DNA of 64,000 nucleotides, taken from NCBI GenBank assembly GCA_014801955.1, contig JAAVDE010000025.1, forward strand, positions 1-64,000, in the 5' to 3' direction. Shown here one piece after another: positions 33,815-41,874 of the stretch. Every line of letters starts with the position of its first letter. The stretch's first letter is position 1. The notes beneath the pieces are model-generated. The model did not search any database and had not been told where the DNA came from. It worked only from the letters and a program-made list of their open reading frames with translations. The translations under genes and the position numbers were made by a program. The stretch comes from Bacteroides sp. (GTDB lineage: Bacteria > Bacteroidota > Bacteroidia > Bacteroidales > Muribaculaceae).

Positions 33815-35119
33815 TTAGAAGGTAAACATGGCCGAAACGTTGACTCGGGAGGCTGCTTTGTGTTCGCCCGAGAAGTTGCGGCGCATGCCCCAGTCATATT
33901 CGGCGGCCACGGTCAGGCGGGGAATAATGCTCCAGAAAACGTTGGCGCAGGCCATCGTGCCATGCTTATACTCATTCGGGGCGACTCCGTCGCGCGGCAT
34001 ATAGTGGGTCTGGCTGGCGGCGAGCGTTGCAAAGAGGTTCGGGCGGAAGTTATATTGCACGCCCGCACACCATCCCATCGCTGCCGGCGCATAAAGCTCG
34101 GTCGGATTTTCCGGGTTGCTGACCAGGTCATATTGGCCGTGGAGCAGGTCGCCGCCAAGGCCGGCATAGCCGTGGCCGTAGTTAACGGTTGCGTAGAGCG
34201 TCAGGTGCTGTTCAGGCTTGCCGACGGCACTGGCCTGCACACCCCAGCCGGCAAGGTTATGGCGCCGGTCGTTGGCCGTTGTCATATACGACAGGCTTCT
34301 AACAATGCCGCTCAGGCGAACGTGTTGTCCTTTCGCCCATTCATACTGCACGAAAGCAGCCGCATCGGGCAGCCAGTTCGAGGCGGCTTTCACTCCGCCG
34401 CGGCTGACGTCGATGGCGGTCGAAGGAGTTTCGATCGACGCTGCAACATACCATTTATTTTTGAAACACGGCATGTAGCGCACCAGAACATTCGTGTTAG
34501 AGAACTTGTTGTTCGGGCCGGCGGCATCTACAATGGCCGGCTGGGCGGTAGCATCGGAGAAGGTCGACGATGCGTAGCCCACCGTGAAGTCGCGCACCAC
34601 CGCATAGCTCTTTTTCAGCTTCAGGTCGCGGCCGTTATAGCCCGTGAAGTCCGCTTCGATATATAGGCCATAGGCGCCGATAACGTCGTTGTGGCCAATC
34701 AGCCTAAGGTTGAAATATGTTCCTGACGGGGTTGTGTTGAACCGGCGGGAAGCCGACGCGTCGGCCGGAATCGGAATAGTGTAGGGCGAAAATGCGTTGG
34801 TCGGCATCGCGCCGTTCCAGTCATAGAACGCACGCAACCTAACGCCGCCGCCAACACCCAGCATCATGTTGGCCCCTTTGCTCATGAACATGAAATAGGG
34901 CATGTCGGGGTCCTGCGAGTTGCGGAACTGGTCATAGTAGAATTGGGTGACTACGGCTCTCAGCGAGTCAGCGTTAACGTTTTTGCCGTCAATGTAGATG
35001 AATTTGGTCGAGGCGGCCTTGGTCTCGATTTGCGCGTCGGTCAGATGTTGCTGCGCAAAAAGCGAAGGCGCGGCTGCGAGAGCCGGCGCCAACGCCATTA
35101 AAAGTTTCAATTTGTTCAT
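33815..35119 (-). CDS. DcaP-like outer-membrane porin
   Basis: A 434-residue outer-membrane beta-barrel protein: signal peptide ending ALAAAPSLFAQ, a periplasmic stretch (AQIETKAASTKFIYIDGKNV), and many alternating amphipathic strands (VRLRAFYDWNG; FNLRLIGHNDVIGAYGLYIE). It ends in a terminal aromatic residue (VNVSAMFTF) as barrel proteins require for assembly. The pattern fits the DcaP-type trimeric porins. It starts 9 bases after the thioredoxin gene on the same strand, so the two are probably co-transcribed. Confidence 0.85.
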   Translation of the reverse strand: MNKLKLLMALAPALAAAPSLFAQQHLTDAQIETKAASTKFIYIDGKNVNADSLRAVVTQFYYDQFRNSQDPDMPYFMFMSKGANMMLGVGGGVRLRAFYDWNGAMPTNAFSPYTIPIPADASASRRFNTTPSGTYFNLRLIGHNDVIGAYGLYIEADFTGYNGRDLKLKKSYAVVRDFTVGYASSTFSDATAQPAIVDAAGPNNKFSNTNVLVRYMPCFKNKWYVAASIETPSTAIDVSRGGVKAASNWLPDAAAFVQYEWAKGQHVRLSGIVRSLSYMTTANDRRHNLAGWGVQASAVGKPEQHLTLYATVNYGHGYAGLGGDLLHGQYDLVSNPENPTELYAPAAMGWCAGVQYNFRPNLFATLAASQTHYMPRDGVAPNEYKHGTMACANVFWSIIPRLTVAAEYDWGMRRNFSGEHKAASRVNVSAMFTF

Positions 35120-35128
35120 GTTCGCGGA

Positions 35129-35419
35129 TTAAGCGGTTTGCAGAGCTTCAATAATTTCGTCGCCGGGCATTTCGCCGACTTTGCGCCAGACTTCGCGTCC
35201 GTTGTTATAGATAATAAACGTTGGAACGCTCTCGGCGCCTGCGGCTTCGGCTTCGGCGGGAAATTCATCGATGTCGTATTGACAAACGGCAACCTTGCCT
35301 TCAACGATTTCCTTGATTTCTTCAACAATCGGCATCATTCGGCGGCAGTGGGGACACCATGATGCAAAAAATTCAACCAATGTCAATCCGGGGCGGGTAG
35401 TAGCTTCTTCGTAGGTCAT
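35129..35419 (-). CDS. Thioredoxin family protein
   Basis: A 96-residue cytosolic thioredoxin-like protein with active site WCPHC (FFASWCPHCRRMMPIVEEIK) and the cis-proline loop ESVPTFIIYNNGREV. It has no signal peptide and is slightly shorter than TrxA. The -CPHC- dipeptide differs from the -CGPC- of classic thioredoxins, which shifts redox potential towards DsbA-type or glutaredoxin-like behaviour. Translation starts at ATG 35419, about 65 bases downstream of a duplicated 22-base element. Confidence 0.93.
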   Translation of the reverse strand: MTYEEATTRPGLTLVEFFASWCPHCRRMMPIVEEIKEIVEGKVAVCQYDIDEFPAEAEAAGAESVPTFIIYNNGREVWRKVGEMPGDEIIEALQTA

Positions 35420-35484
35420 AATTATTAATTCATAAATTAGTAATAGCTACATCTATAACACGATTTTCCCCCGCAAGGTTCGTT

Positions 35485-35540
35485 ACCTGCGCATTATTGC
35501 AAAAATCGGCACTCCCAGACCTGCGCATTATTGCAAAAAT
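35485..35540. repeat. 22-base perfect direct repeat
   Basis: Identical 22-base units lie at 35485-35506 and 35519-35540 (period 34). Each contains TGCGCATTATTGCAAAAAT. On the minus strand the distal copy creates TATTTTTG (35541-35534), which fits the -7 consensus, but no -33 TTG is properly placed. It lies between the small Cys-rich gene and the thioredoxin gene and may be a duplicated control element. Confidence 0.7.
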
Positions 35541-35552
35541 ATGGCTTTTTGC

Positions 35553-35696
35553 TTATGAGCGGCGGTTGCGCATGGGGCAGTGGGCGTCGCAGCAGGAGCA
35601 GCTGCCGCCGGAGCGGCGGTGGGAGCGCATGAGGCTGCGGCAAACGTAGAGTAGGGCGGCGGCGATGATGATCGCCACTATTATCCATTGAATCAT
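35553..35696 (-). CDS. FeoB-associated Cys-rich membrane protein-like, 47 aa
   Basis: A 47-residue protein: one N-terminal membrane helix (IQWIIVAIIIAAALLYVCRS) then a basic, Cys-rich tail (SGGSCSCCDAHCPMRNRRS). This is the layout of the small FeoB-associated Cys-rich proteins. There is no feoB nearby; instead its ATG overlaps the topB stop (ATGA at 35693-35696). The gene is too short for many gene finders but the hydrophobic/Cys pattern and the overlap support it. Role unknown; metal or redox handling at the membrane is a guess from the family. Confidence 0.75.
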   Translation of the reverse strand: MIQWIIVAIIIAAALLYVCRSLMRSHRRSGGSCSCCDAHCPMRNRRS

Positions 35697-37720
35697 AGTT
35701 TTTTGATGGCGTTTCGGAGTTTGGCGGGAGTGAGGTCCTCGGGGTAGTCGCCGAAGGGCAGACGAAGGTCGCAGCCTTCGCGAAAGCGCGAGCAGCCGTA
35801 GGCCGTGCGCCCTTTCAGCAGGTGGCCGCTGCCGCACTTGGGGCAGGCGATTTCTTCGATGGATTTCAGGCGCGGCGCGCGCGGCTTGGAAGGCGATGAC
35901 GCCTTTTTCGGTTTTGAGCCCTTGGCTTTCTCGTCTTCGATTATGATGCGGCGGTTGGAATCGTCGGTAATCACCGTGTGCACGATTTCGGTCACCATTG
36001 TTTTCAGCTCGTTGATGAAATCGAGCGCCGAGTAGTCGCCGCGCTCGATTCGGCGCAGTTTGTTTTCCCAAATGCCTGTCAGCTTGGCGCTTTTCAGCAG
36101 CTCTTCGCGAATCAGGGCAATCAGGTCTATGCCCGCTTGGGTTGCAACGATGTTTTTGCGCTCGCGGGCAATGTAGCGGCGTCGGAAAAGCGTTTCAATT
36201 ATGCCGGCGCGGGTCGACGGGCGGCCGATGCCGTTTTCGCGCATGGCGTCGCGCAGCTCCTCGTCGTCGACCGTTCGGCCGGCGGTTTCCATTGCGCGCA
36301 GCAGCGTGCCATCGATATATGGCTTGGGGGGCTGCGTCTGCTTTTTCAGCAGCGACGGCTCGTGGGGGCCGCTTTCGCCCTCCGTGAAGTCGGGCAGCAG
36401 TTTGTCGTCGCCCTCCTTGTCATCGTCGGCGTTGTCGTTTTTGAACAGCTCGCGCCAGCCGGGCTTGGTAATCACCTTGCCGGTGGTTTTGAACTCGACG
36501 TCGTCGACCGTGGCCATGACCGTGGTGGTCGAGAACTCGCAGTCGGGATAGAAAGCTGCGATGAATCGCAGGGCTATCAGGTGATACATCAGCTTTTCGT
36601 CGCCTGCCAGTCGGGTAGGGGCCTCGCCGGTCGGAATGATGGCATGGTGGTCGGTAACCTTTGCGTTATCAAAGACTTTTTTGCTCTTGGGAATCTTTGC
36701 GGCAAGCAGCGGGGAGGTCAGAGGCGCATAGGGAGTCATGCGCCGCAAAATGTCGGGCACCTTCGGATAAACGTCGTCGGGCAGATAGGTAGTGTCGACG
36801 CGCGGATAGGTCGTTACTTTCTTTTCGTAGAGCGACTGAATCAGTTGCAGCGTTCGGTCGGCGGTCCAGCCCCAGCGTTTGTTGCACTCGACCTGGAGCG
36901 ACGTGAGGTCAAACAGGCGCGGCGGTGCCTCGCGGCCTGCTTTCTTGCTGACCGAGGTGATGGTCAATGGCTTATCCTTGATTCGTTCGAGGATAAGCGT
37001 TGCCTGCTCCTCGGCGGTGAATCGGCCGGAGGTGGCGTTGAAAGTGGCTCCGCGATAGAGAGTTTTCAGCTCCCAGAAGTCCTCGGGCTTGAAGTTCAGA
37101 ATTTCCAAATGGCGGCGCACGATGAGAGCCAGCGTCGGCGTTTGCACGCGCCCGATGGATAGAACCTTGCCCGGCTCGGAATATTTCAGCGAGTAGAGGC
37201 GGGTGGCGTTCATTCCGAGCAGCCAGTCGCCAGCTGCCCGACAGAGTCCGGCCATGAACAGATTGTTGAAGTCGGCGGCAGGTTTAAGGTCGGCAAAGCC
37301 CTGGCGGATAGCGTCGTCGGTCAGCGACGAAATCCACAGGCGCCTGACCGGCACCTTACATTCCGCCAGCTGCAGAACCCAGCGCTGAATCAGTTCGCCC
37401 TCCTGGCCGGCGTCGCCGCAGTTAATGACCTCCGAGGCCTGTGCAACCAGCGACTTGATGGTTGCGAACTGCTGTTCAATGCCTTTATCATTTTTCAGCT
37501 TAATGCTGAAGCGCTCCGGAATCATGGGTAACGAAACCAGCGACCAGCGCTTCCAGGCGTCGGTGTAGTCGTTGGGCTCCTTCAGCTCACACAGGTGGCC
37601 GTAGGTCCACGTTATATTATAGCCGTTGCCCTCGTAGTAGCCTTCGCGGCGCGTAGTGGCGCCAAGAATCGAAGCTATGTCCTTGGCAACGGCTGGTTTC
37701 TCGGTTATGCAGAGAATCAT
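35693..37720 (-). CDS. topB: DNA topoisomerase III
   Basis: A 675-residue type IA topoisomerase that decatenates and relaxes DNA during replication and recombination. The Toprim domain (LCITEKPAVAKDIASILGA), INCGDAGQEGELIQRWVLQL and the catalytic tyrosine region KKVTTYPRVDTTYLPDDVYP are visible. The C-terminus carries one Cys4-type zinc ribbon (CPKCGSGHLLKGRTAYGCSR). It overlaps mazG by 4 bases and the small Cys-rich gene by 4. Plasmid and conjugative elements also carry topB, but here it sits in a housekeeping operon. Confidence 0.96.
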   Translation of the reverse strand: MILCITEKPAVAKDIASILGATTRREGYYEGNGYNITWTYGHLCELKEPNDYTDAWKRWSLVSLPMIPERFSIKLKNDKGIEQQFATIKSLVAQASEVINCGDAGQEGELIQRWVLQLAECKVPVRRLWISSLTDDAIRQGFADLKPAADFNNLFMAGLCRAAGDWLLGMNATRLYSLKYSEPGKVLSIGRVQTPTLALIVRRHLEILNFKPEDFWELKTLYRGATFNATSGRFTAEEQATLILERIKDKPLTITSVSKKAGREAPPRLFDLTSLQVECNKRWGWTADRTLQLIQSLYEKKVTTYPRVDTTYLPDDVYPKVPDILRRMTPYAPLTSPLLAAKIPKSKKVFDNAKVTDHHAIIPTGEAPTRLAGDEKLMYHLIALRFIAAFYPDCEFSTTTVMATVDDVEFKTTGKVITKPGWRELFKNDNADDDKEGDDKLLPDFTEGESGPHEPSLLKKQTQPPKPYIDGTLLRAMETAGRTVDDEELRDAMRENGIGRPSTRAGIIETLFRRRYIARERKNIVATQAGIDLIALIREELLKSAKLTGIWENKLRRIERGDYSALDFINELKTMVTEIVHTVITDDSNRRIIIEDEKAKGSKPKKASSPSKPRAPRLKSIEEIACPKCGSGHLLKGRTAYGCSRFREGCDLRLPFGDYPEDLTPAKLRNAIKKL

Positions 37721-38499
37721 TCGGCGGCTTTGGCCTCGTTCCAGATTTCGTCCATTTCGCCGAGCGTCAGGTCGCGCAGATTGCGTCCCGATGCCTTTAC
37801 CTTCTCTTCGAGATAGGTGAAGCGGCTGATGAACTTGCGGTTGGTGCGCTCCAGGGCGTTTTCGGGAGTGATGTCATAGAGGCGCGCGGCGTTGACCAGG
37901 GCGAAGAAAACGTCGCCCATCTCGGCTTCCATCTTCTCCTTGTCGCCCTTTTCGGCTTCGGCCTCGAACTCGGCGATTTCCTCCTTGAGCTTATCCCAGA
38001 CCTGGCTGCGTTCCTCCCAGTCAAAACCGACGTGGGCGGCCTTTTCCTGAATGCGGTAAGCCTTTACCAGGGCGGGCAGGGCGTTGGGCACACCCGACAG
38101 CACCGTCTTGTTGCCGTCTTTTTCCTTGAGCTTCAGCGCTTCCCAGTTCTGAACAACGGTTTCCGCGTCGTCGGCCTTAACCTCGCCGAAAACGTGGGGG
38201 TGGCGATAGATCAGCTTGGCATTCAGGGCGTCGCAAACGTCAACGATGTCGAACTCGCCCTTCTCCTCGCCGATTTTCGAGTAGAAAAGAACGTGGAGCA
38301 GAACGTCGCCCAGCTCCTTGCGGATATTGGGGTTATCGTCGGCCATCAGGGCGTCGGCCAGTTCGTAGACCTCTTCAATAGTGTTGGGTCGCAGCGAAAG
38401 GTTGGTTTGCTTGCGGTCCCAGGGACATTCAACGCGCAGGCGTTCCAATACGTCGATTACGCGCCCCAGGGCTTCAATTTTTTCTTGGCGGTTATGCAT
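37717..38499 (-). CDS. mazG: Nucleoside triphosphate pyrophosphohydrolase MazG
   Basis: MazG (260 residues) hydrolyses (d)NTPs to NMP and pyrophosphate, cleaning the nucleotide pool. Two MazG modules are seen, each with the EExxE-type metal site: NTIEEVYELADALMADD with RKELGDVLLHVLFYSK, and EIAEFEAEAEKG with EMEAEMGDVFFALVNAARL. Its start overlaps the prmA stop by 8 bases and its stop overlaps topB by 4. Confidence 0.95.
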   Translation of the reverse strand: MHNRQEKIEALGRVIDVLERLRVECPWDRKQTNLSLRPNTIEEVYELADALMADDNPNIRKELGDVLLHVLFYSKIGEEKGEFDIVDVCDALNAKLIYRHPHVFGEVKADDAETVVQNWEALKLKEKDGNKTVLSGVPNALPALVKAYRIQEKAAHVGFDWEERSQVWDKLKEEIAEFEAEAEKGDKEKMEAEMGDVFFALVNAARLYDITPENALERTNRKFISRFTYLEEKVKASGRNLRDLTLGEMDEIWNEAKAAE

Positions 38500-39355
38500 T
38501 TTTGCGGAGTTTTAGGCAACACCAGTCGTTGAGCGTCGTGTGGGCAATCTCGCTGAGGCCGAGCGGCTCGGCGACGGCCATGATAACGGGAATATCGGCC
38601 TCGTAGAACCCGCTGAGAATAATTTCGGCGCCCGGGTTGCAGGCGTCAACGTAGGCTGCGAGGTCGGCGGTTATGATGTTGCGGTTAATATTGGCGAGGA
38701 AAACGTCGGCTTTCGCAACTTCGGGCAGCAGCGAAGCGTCGCCGTTGAGCATCTCAACGCGCTGTTCAACGCGCTGTTCAACGCCGTTGAGCGCCAGGTT
38801 TTCGAGCGCGTTTTCCCAGGCCGGAGTGTCGATTTCAATGGCGCTCACCTTTGCTGCGCCCCTCATTGCGGCGAGGATTGCAAGGATGCCAGTGCCGGAC
38901 CCCATGTCAATAACGGTCTTGCCGGAGAGGTCCAGGTCAAGCAGCGCCGAAATCACCTGCGAGGTAGTTGCGTGGTGGCCGGTGCCGAAGGCCATTTTCG
39001 GGTCGATAACGATGTTGTATTCGGCTGAGGGCACGTCGGTGTGGAACGACGAGTGAATAACGCAGCGGTCGCCAACAACGATGGGCTTGAAGTAATTCTT
39101 CTCCCATTCGTGGTTCCAGTCCTGACCCTCGACCAGCAGGGTTGAGCGGCGCACCTCGGCGTCGAACGGCAGTTGCTCCAGCGCCGCGTCAACGGCAGCG
39201 TCGGAATACTGATTCGCGCGGATATAGGCCGTCAGGCCGCGTTCGTCGGCAACGAAACTTTCGTAGCCCTCATCGGCCAGCAACGCAGCCATTACGTCGG
39301 TAATGTCTGCGTTGCAGGGGGTGAAGTCGAGTCTGAGCTCGGTGTAGTCGTTCAT
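38492..39355 (-). CDS. prmA: Ribosomal protein L11 methyltransferase
   Basis: PrmA (287 residues) methylates lysines and the N-terminus of ribosomal protein L11 using S-adenosylmethionine. An N-terminal substrate-recognition domain is followed by the conserved MAFGTGHHATTSQ and SAM-binding VIDMGSGTGILAILAA, with ANINRNIITADLAAYV downstream. A short in-frame 12-base duplication (near 38753-38778) gives VEQRVEQRVEM. The gene begins at the base after ilvA ends. Confidence 0.95.
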   Translation of the reverse strand: MNDYTELRLDFTPCNADITDVMAALLADEGYESFVADERGLTAYIRANQYSDAAVDAALEQLPFDAEVRRSTLLVEGQDWNHEWEKNYFKPIVVGDRCVIHSSFHTDVPSAEYNIVIDPKMAFGTGHHATTSQVISALLDLDLSGKTVIDMGSGTGILAILAAMRGAAKVSAIEIDTPAWENALENLALNGVEQRVEQRVEMLNGDASLLPEVAKADVFLANINRNIITADLAAYVDACNPGAEIILSGFYEADIPVIMAVAEPLGLSEIAHTTLNDWCCLKLRKNA

Positions 39356-40552
39356 TTACTTGATGATAACGTAGCCGGCCTTTTTCAGGGCGTCCTTGAT
39401 GGCGCGGATGTGGTCGTGGTCGCGGGTTTCAAGCTCGAGGTGGAGCATGCAGGCGTTAACGTCGGTGCTGTCGGTGTTGCGTTCGTGAACGATGCTGACA
39501 ACGTTGCCGCCCTGCTCGCTGACAATGTTCAGCACGCCGGCCAGCTGACCGGGCTTGTCTTGCAGGTCGAGAATCAGCGCTGCATCGCGGCCGGCCTTAA
39601 CGAGGCCGCGGCGAACGGCGCGGTTGTGAGCCGTAACGTCGATGTTGCCGCCCGAAACCACGCAAACAACGTTCTTGCCCTTGATAGGCACCTTGTTGAA
39701 CATTGCTGCGGCAACGGCAACGGCGCCGGCGCCTTCGCTCACGAGCTTTTTCTGTTCCATCAGGGCCAGGATTGCTGCGGCGATTTCATCTTCGCTGACG
39801 GTAACAACTTCGTCGACATATTCGGAAATCATGCGGAAGGTGTTTTCGCCCGGTTCCTTAACGGCGATGCCGTCGGCAATGGTCTTGACCGAGTCGAGGT
39901 GAATGCGCTTGCCTTCCTTCAGCGAGTTGAACATCGAGGGTGCGCCTTCGCTCTGAACGCCATAGACCTTAACGTCGGGGCGCAGCTGCTTGATTGCGAA
40001 CGCAACGCCCGAAATCAGGCCGCCGCCGCCGATGGGAACGATAACTGCCTCTACCTCGGGCATATCCTCGATGATTTCGAGGCCGATGGTGCCCTGGCCG
40101 GCAATAACTTTTTCGTCGTCGAAGGGGTGAACAAACGTGTAGCCGTTAGCGTCGCGTAGCTCAACTGCCTTGGCATAGGCGTCGTCGTAGACGCCGGGAA
40201 CCAGACAAACCTCGGCGCCGTAGCCCTTGGTTGCCTCAACCTTGCTGACCGGAGCGCCGGCGGGCAGGCAGATGATTGACTTGATGCCGTTGCGGCTTGC
40301 GCCGAGGGCAACGCCCTGGGCGTGGTTGCCGGCCGAGCAGGCAATAACGCCGCGGCTCTTTTCTTCGTCGGTGAGTTGCGAAATCTTGTAGTATGCGCCG
40401 CGCAGCTTAAAGGAGCCGGTGTTCTGAAGGTTTTCGCACTTGAGGTGGACTTTAGCCTCGGGGTTCAGACGGGAGGCGAACATGATGGGGGTGCGGCGGG
40501 CAACGCCTTTCAGCACTCGCGATGCGTTGTAAATTTCGCTTAATTCAAGCAT
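39356..40552 (-). CDS. ilvA: Threonine ammonia-lyase (dehydratase)
   Basis: A 398-residue PLP enzyme that deaminates threonine to 2-oxobutanoate for isoleucine synthesis. The PLP lysine lies in NTGSFKLRGAYYKI and the phosphate-binding loop is PIGGGGLISGV. A single C-terminal ACT-like domain (about 325-398) is present, so it is the short form found in TdcB/IlvA of many Bacteroidetes, and allosteric control by isoleucine is plausible but not certain. It heads ilvA-prmA-mazG-topB. Confidence 0.93.
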   Translation of the reverse strand: MLELSEIYNASRVLKGVARRTPIMFASRLNPEAKVHLKCENLQNTGSFKLRGAYYKISQLTDEEKSRGVIACSAGNHAQGVALGASRNGIKSIICLPAGAPVSKVEATKGYGAEVCLVPGVYDDAYAKAVELRDANGYTFVHPFDDEKVIAGQGTIGLEIIEDMPEVEAVIVPIGGGGLISGVAFAIKQLRPDVKVYGVQSEGAPSMFNSLKEGKRIHLDSVKTIADGIAVKEPGENTFRMISEYVDEVVTVSEDEIAAAILALMEQKKLVSEGAGAVAVAAAMFNKVPIKGKNVVCVVSGGNIDVTAHNRAVRRGLVKAGRDAALILDLQDKPGQLAGVLNIVSEQGGNVVSIVHERNTDSTDVNACMLHLELETRDHDHIRAIKDALKKAGYVIIK

Positions 40553-40595
40553 GGCTATTAATATAATAAGGTGATGATTGTTGTTTTTGACGCTG

Positions 40596-40626
40596 CAAAG
40601 TTACGAATAAAACTTAATAAAACAAA
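40596..40626 (-). promoter_or_regulatory. Promoter of the ilvA-prmA-mazG-topB operon
   Basis: On the minus strand TTTG at 40626-40623, 19 bases, then TAACTTTG at 40603-40596. The expected RNA start is about 40 bases before the ilvA ATG. Confidence 0.85.
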
Positions 40627-40709
40627 AGTTTTCTCACTCCCTCTTTTCTCAGGCGCGAGAACAGTTGGGCAAGGAAAGACGTTTAGTGGGAAAGACAGAT
40701 TTTTTTGAT

Positions 40710-41732
40710 ATGGCTATACCAACAATTTTTACGCGGTGGCTGGAGCTGCTGGAGGTTCCACACACTACGGATTATTCCGACAGGCGTTTCCACGGTTTGT
40801 CGTTCAAGTCCTTCTTCGGGTTGTCGAAGCTGATGAACGTTTATGGCATCCGAACCAAGGGCCTGAAGCTGAACAATAAGGAGGAGCTGACCAAGTTGGA
40901 GGCTCCGTTTCTGGCTCAGAGCGTCGATGGCCCGATTATGCTCGTTAGCAGAGTGGACTCCGAAAATATTACCTATGATCTGCGCGGCGAGGTCATAACG
41001 GTTTCGCGCCCGGAGTTCAACAGCCGCTGGACCGGCGCTGTGCTGCTGGCCTTTCCCGCCGAGTCGGCGTCGGAGCCGGACTATGGGCGCCACAGGCTGA
41101 CGGAGGTGATTTCCTCGCTGTCGGCCTATGCGCTGGCAGTGGCCGCGCTCATCGTGTTCGCATATTTTTTCATTGACCGCGGGGTTTATGCCCGGTGGTC
41201 AACCGTGTTGCTGACGGTGTTTAATCTCGCGGGACTATATCTGAGCTACATGCTTTTGCAGAAGTCGCTGAATATCCACACCCGAACCAACGACCGCGTT
41301 TGCGGAGTGCTGGAAAAGGGCGGCTGCGACTCAATCATGGCATCGTCGGCCTCGAAGCTGTTCGGCGTGTTTTCGTGGAGCGAGGTCGGCTTCGGCTATT
41401 TCGGCGTTTCGCTGGCAACGCTGCTGCTGTTTCCTCATCTTTGGCCGTCGCTGGCGGTGTTTAACGCCTGCTGCCTGCCCTACACGGTTTGGAGCATCTG
41501 GTATCAGCGCTTCCGGGCCCACCATTGGTGTACGCTCTGCGTCGGAGTGCAGTCAACCCTCTGGCTCCTGTTTTTCTGCTACCTCGGCGGCGGCTGGTTC
41601 GGTCGTTTTTTGCCTCTCCACGGCGACTTTTTCATTCTGCTGGCCGTTTATGTCTTTTCGGTCCTTTTCCTGAACATGATTCTCAGAATTTTCAAAAATA
41701 TTCCATGCCATGAAGCAACTCCACGAACCTGA
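40710..41732 (+). CDS. Vitamin K epoxide reductase (VKOR) family protein with C39-like N-terminus
   Basis: A 340-residue membrane protein. Residues 1-125 are a cytosolic C39-peptidase-like domain without an obvious catalytic Cys (RFHGLSFKSFFGLSKLMNVY). Then come about five membrane helices of the VKOR domain, with the loop cysteines NDRVCGVLEKGGCDSIMASS and the redox motif HHWCTLCVG. VKOR domains oxidise quinone-linked disulphide-forming proteins. The fused thioredoxin domain common in Bacteroidetes relatives is missing. I prefer ATG 40710 (MAIPTIFTRWLELLEVPHT) over an upstream TTG at 40665. Confidence 0.88.
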   Translation: MAIPTIFTRWLELLEVPHTTDYSDRRFHGLSFKSFFGLSKLMNVYGIRTKGLKLNNKEELTKLEAPFLAQSVDGPIMLVSRVDSENITYDLRGEVITVSRPEFNSRWTGAVLLAFPAESASEPDYGRHRLTEVISSLSAYALAVAALIVFAYFFIDRGVYARWSTVLLTVFNLAGLYLSYMLLQKSLNIHTRTNDRVCGVLEKGGCDSIMASSASKLFGVFSWSEVGFGYFGVSLATLLLFPHLWPSLAVFNACCLPYTVWSIWYQRFRAHHWCTLCVGVQSTLWLLFFCYLGGGWFGRFLPLHGDFFILLAVYVFSVLFLNMILRIFKNIPCHEATPRT

Positions 41733-41811
41733 GCTGACCGATGCCGTCGAGCTCACGGCGGCACAGCTCAACGACATTCGCCTGGTAACCGACCCGGAGT
41801 CCGACGGCTGA
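41710..41811 (+). CDS. Possible 33-residue peptide downstream of the VKOR gene
   Basis: An ATG at 41710, overlapping the last 23 bases of the VKOR gene in another frame, opens a 33-codon frame (MKQLHEPELTDAVELTAAQL at the start) ending at TGA 41809-41811, just before the next promoter. The pattern leader-like, acidic and ELTAAQLNDIR is reminiscent of the leaders of Bacteroidetes natural-product precursor peptides, but there is no GG motif or Cys-containing core. It could equally be chance. The stretch has otherwise no feature. Confidence 0.35.
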   Translation: MKQLHEPELTDAVELTAAQLNDIRLVTDPESDG

Positions 41812-41843
41812 TTTGGCCTTTTGGCGCCAAATAGCTATCTTTG
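41812..41843 (+). promoter_or_regulatory. Promoter of the acyltransferase-like membrane protein gene
   Basis: TTTG at 41812-41815, 20 bases, then TATCTTTG at 41836-41843, 31 bases before the ATG at 41875. Both boxes match the Bacteroidetes consensus. Confidence 0.8.
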
Positions 41844-41874
41844 CGGTTAGATATAACTTGATTCTAACCGAACT

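Noticed and set aside
38753-38778. 12-base tandem duplication in prmA as a regulatory repeat
   Set aside because: It is in frame and merely duplicates a VEQR unit in a surface loop; ordinary replication slippage is sufficient.
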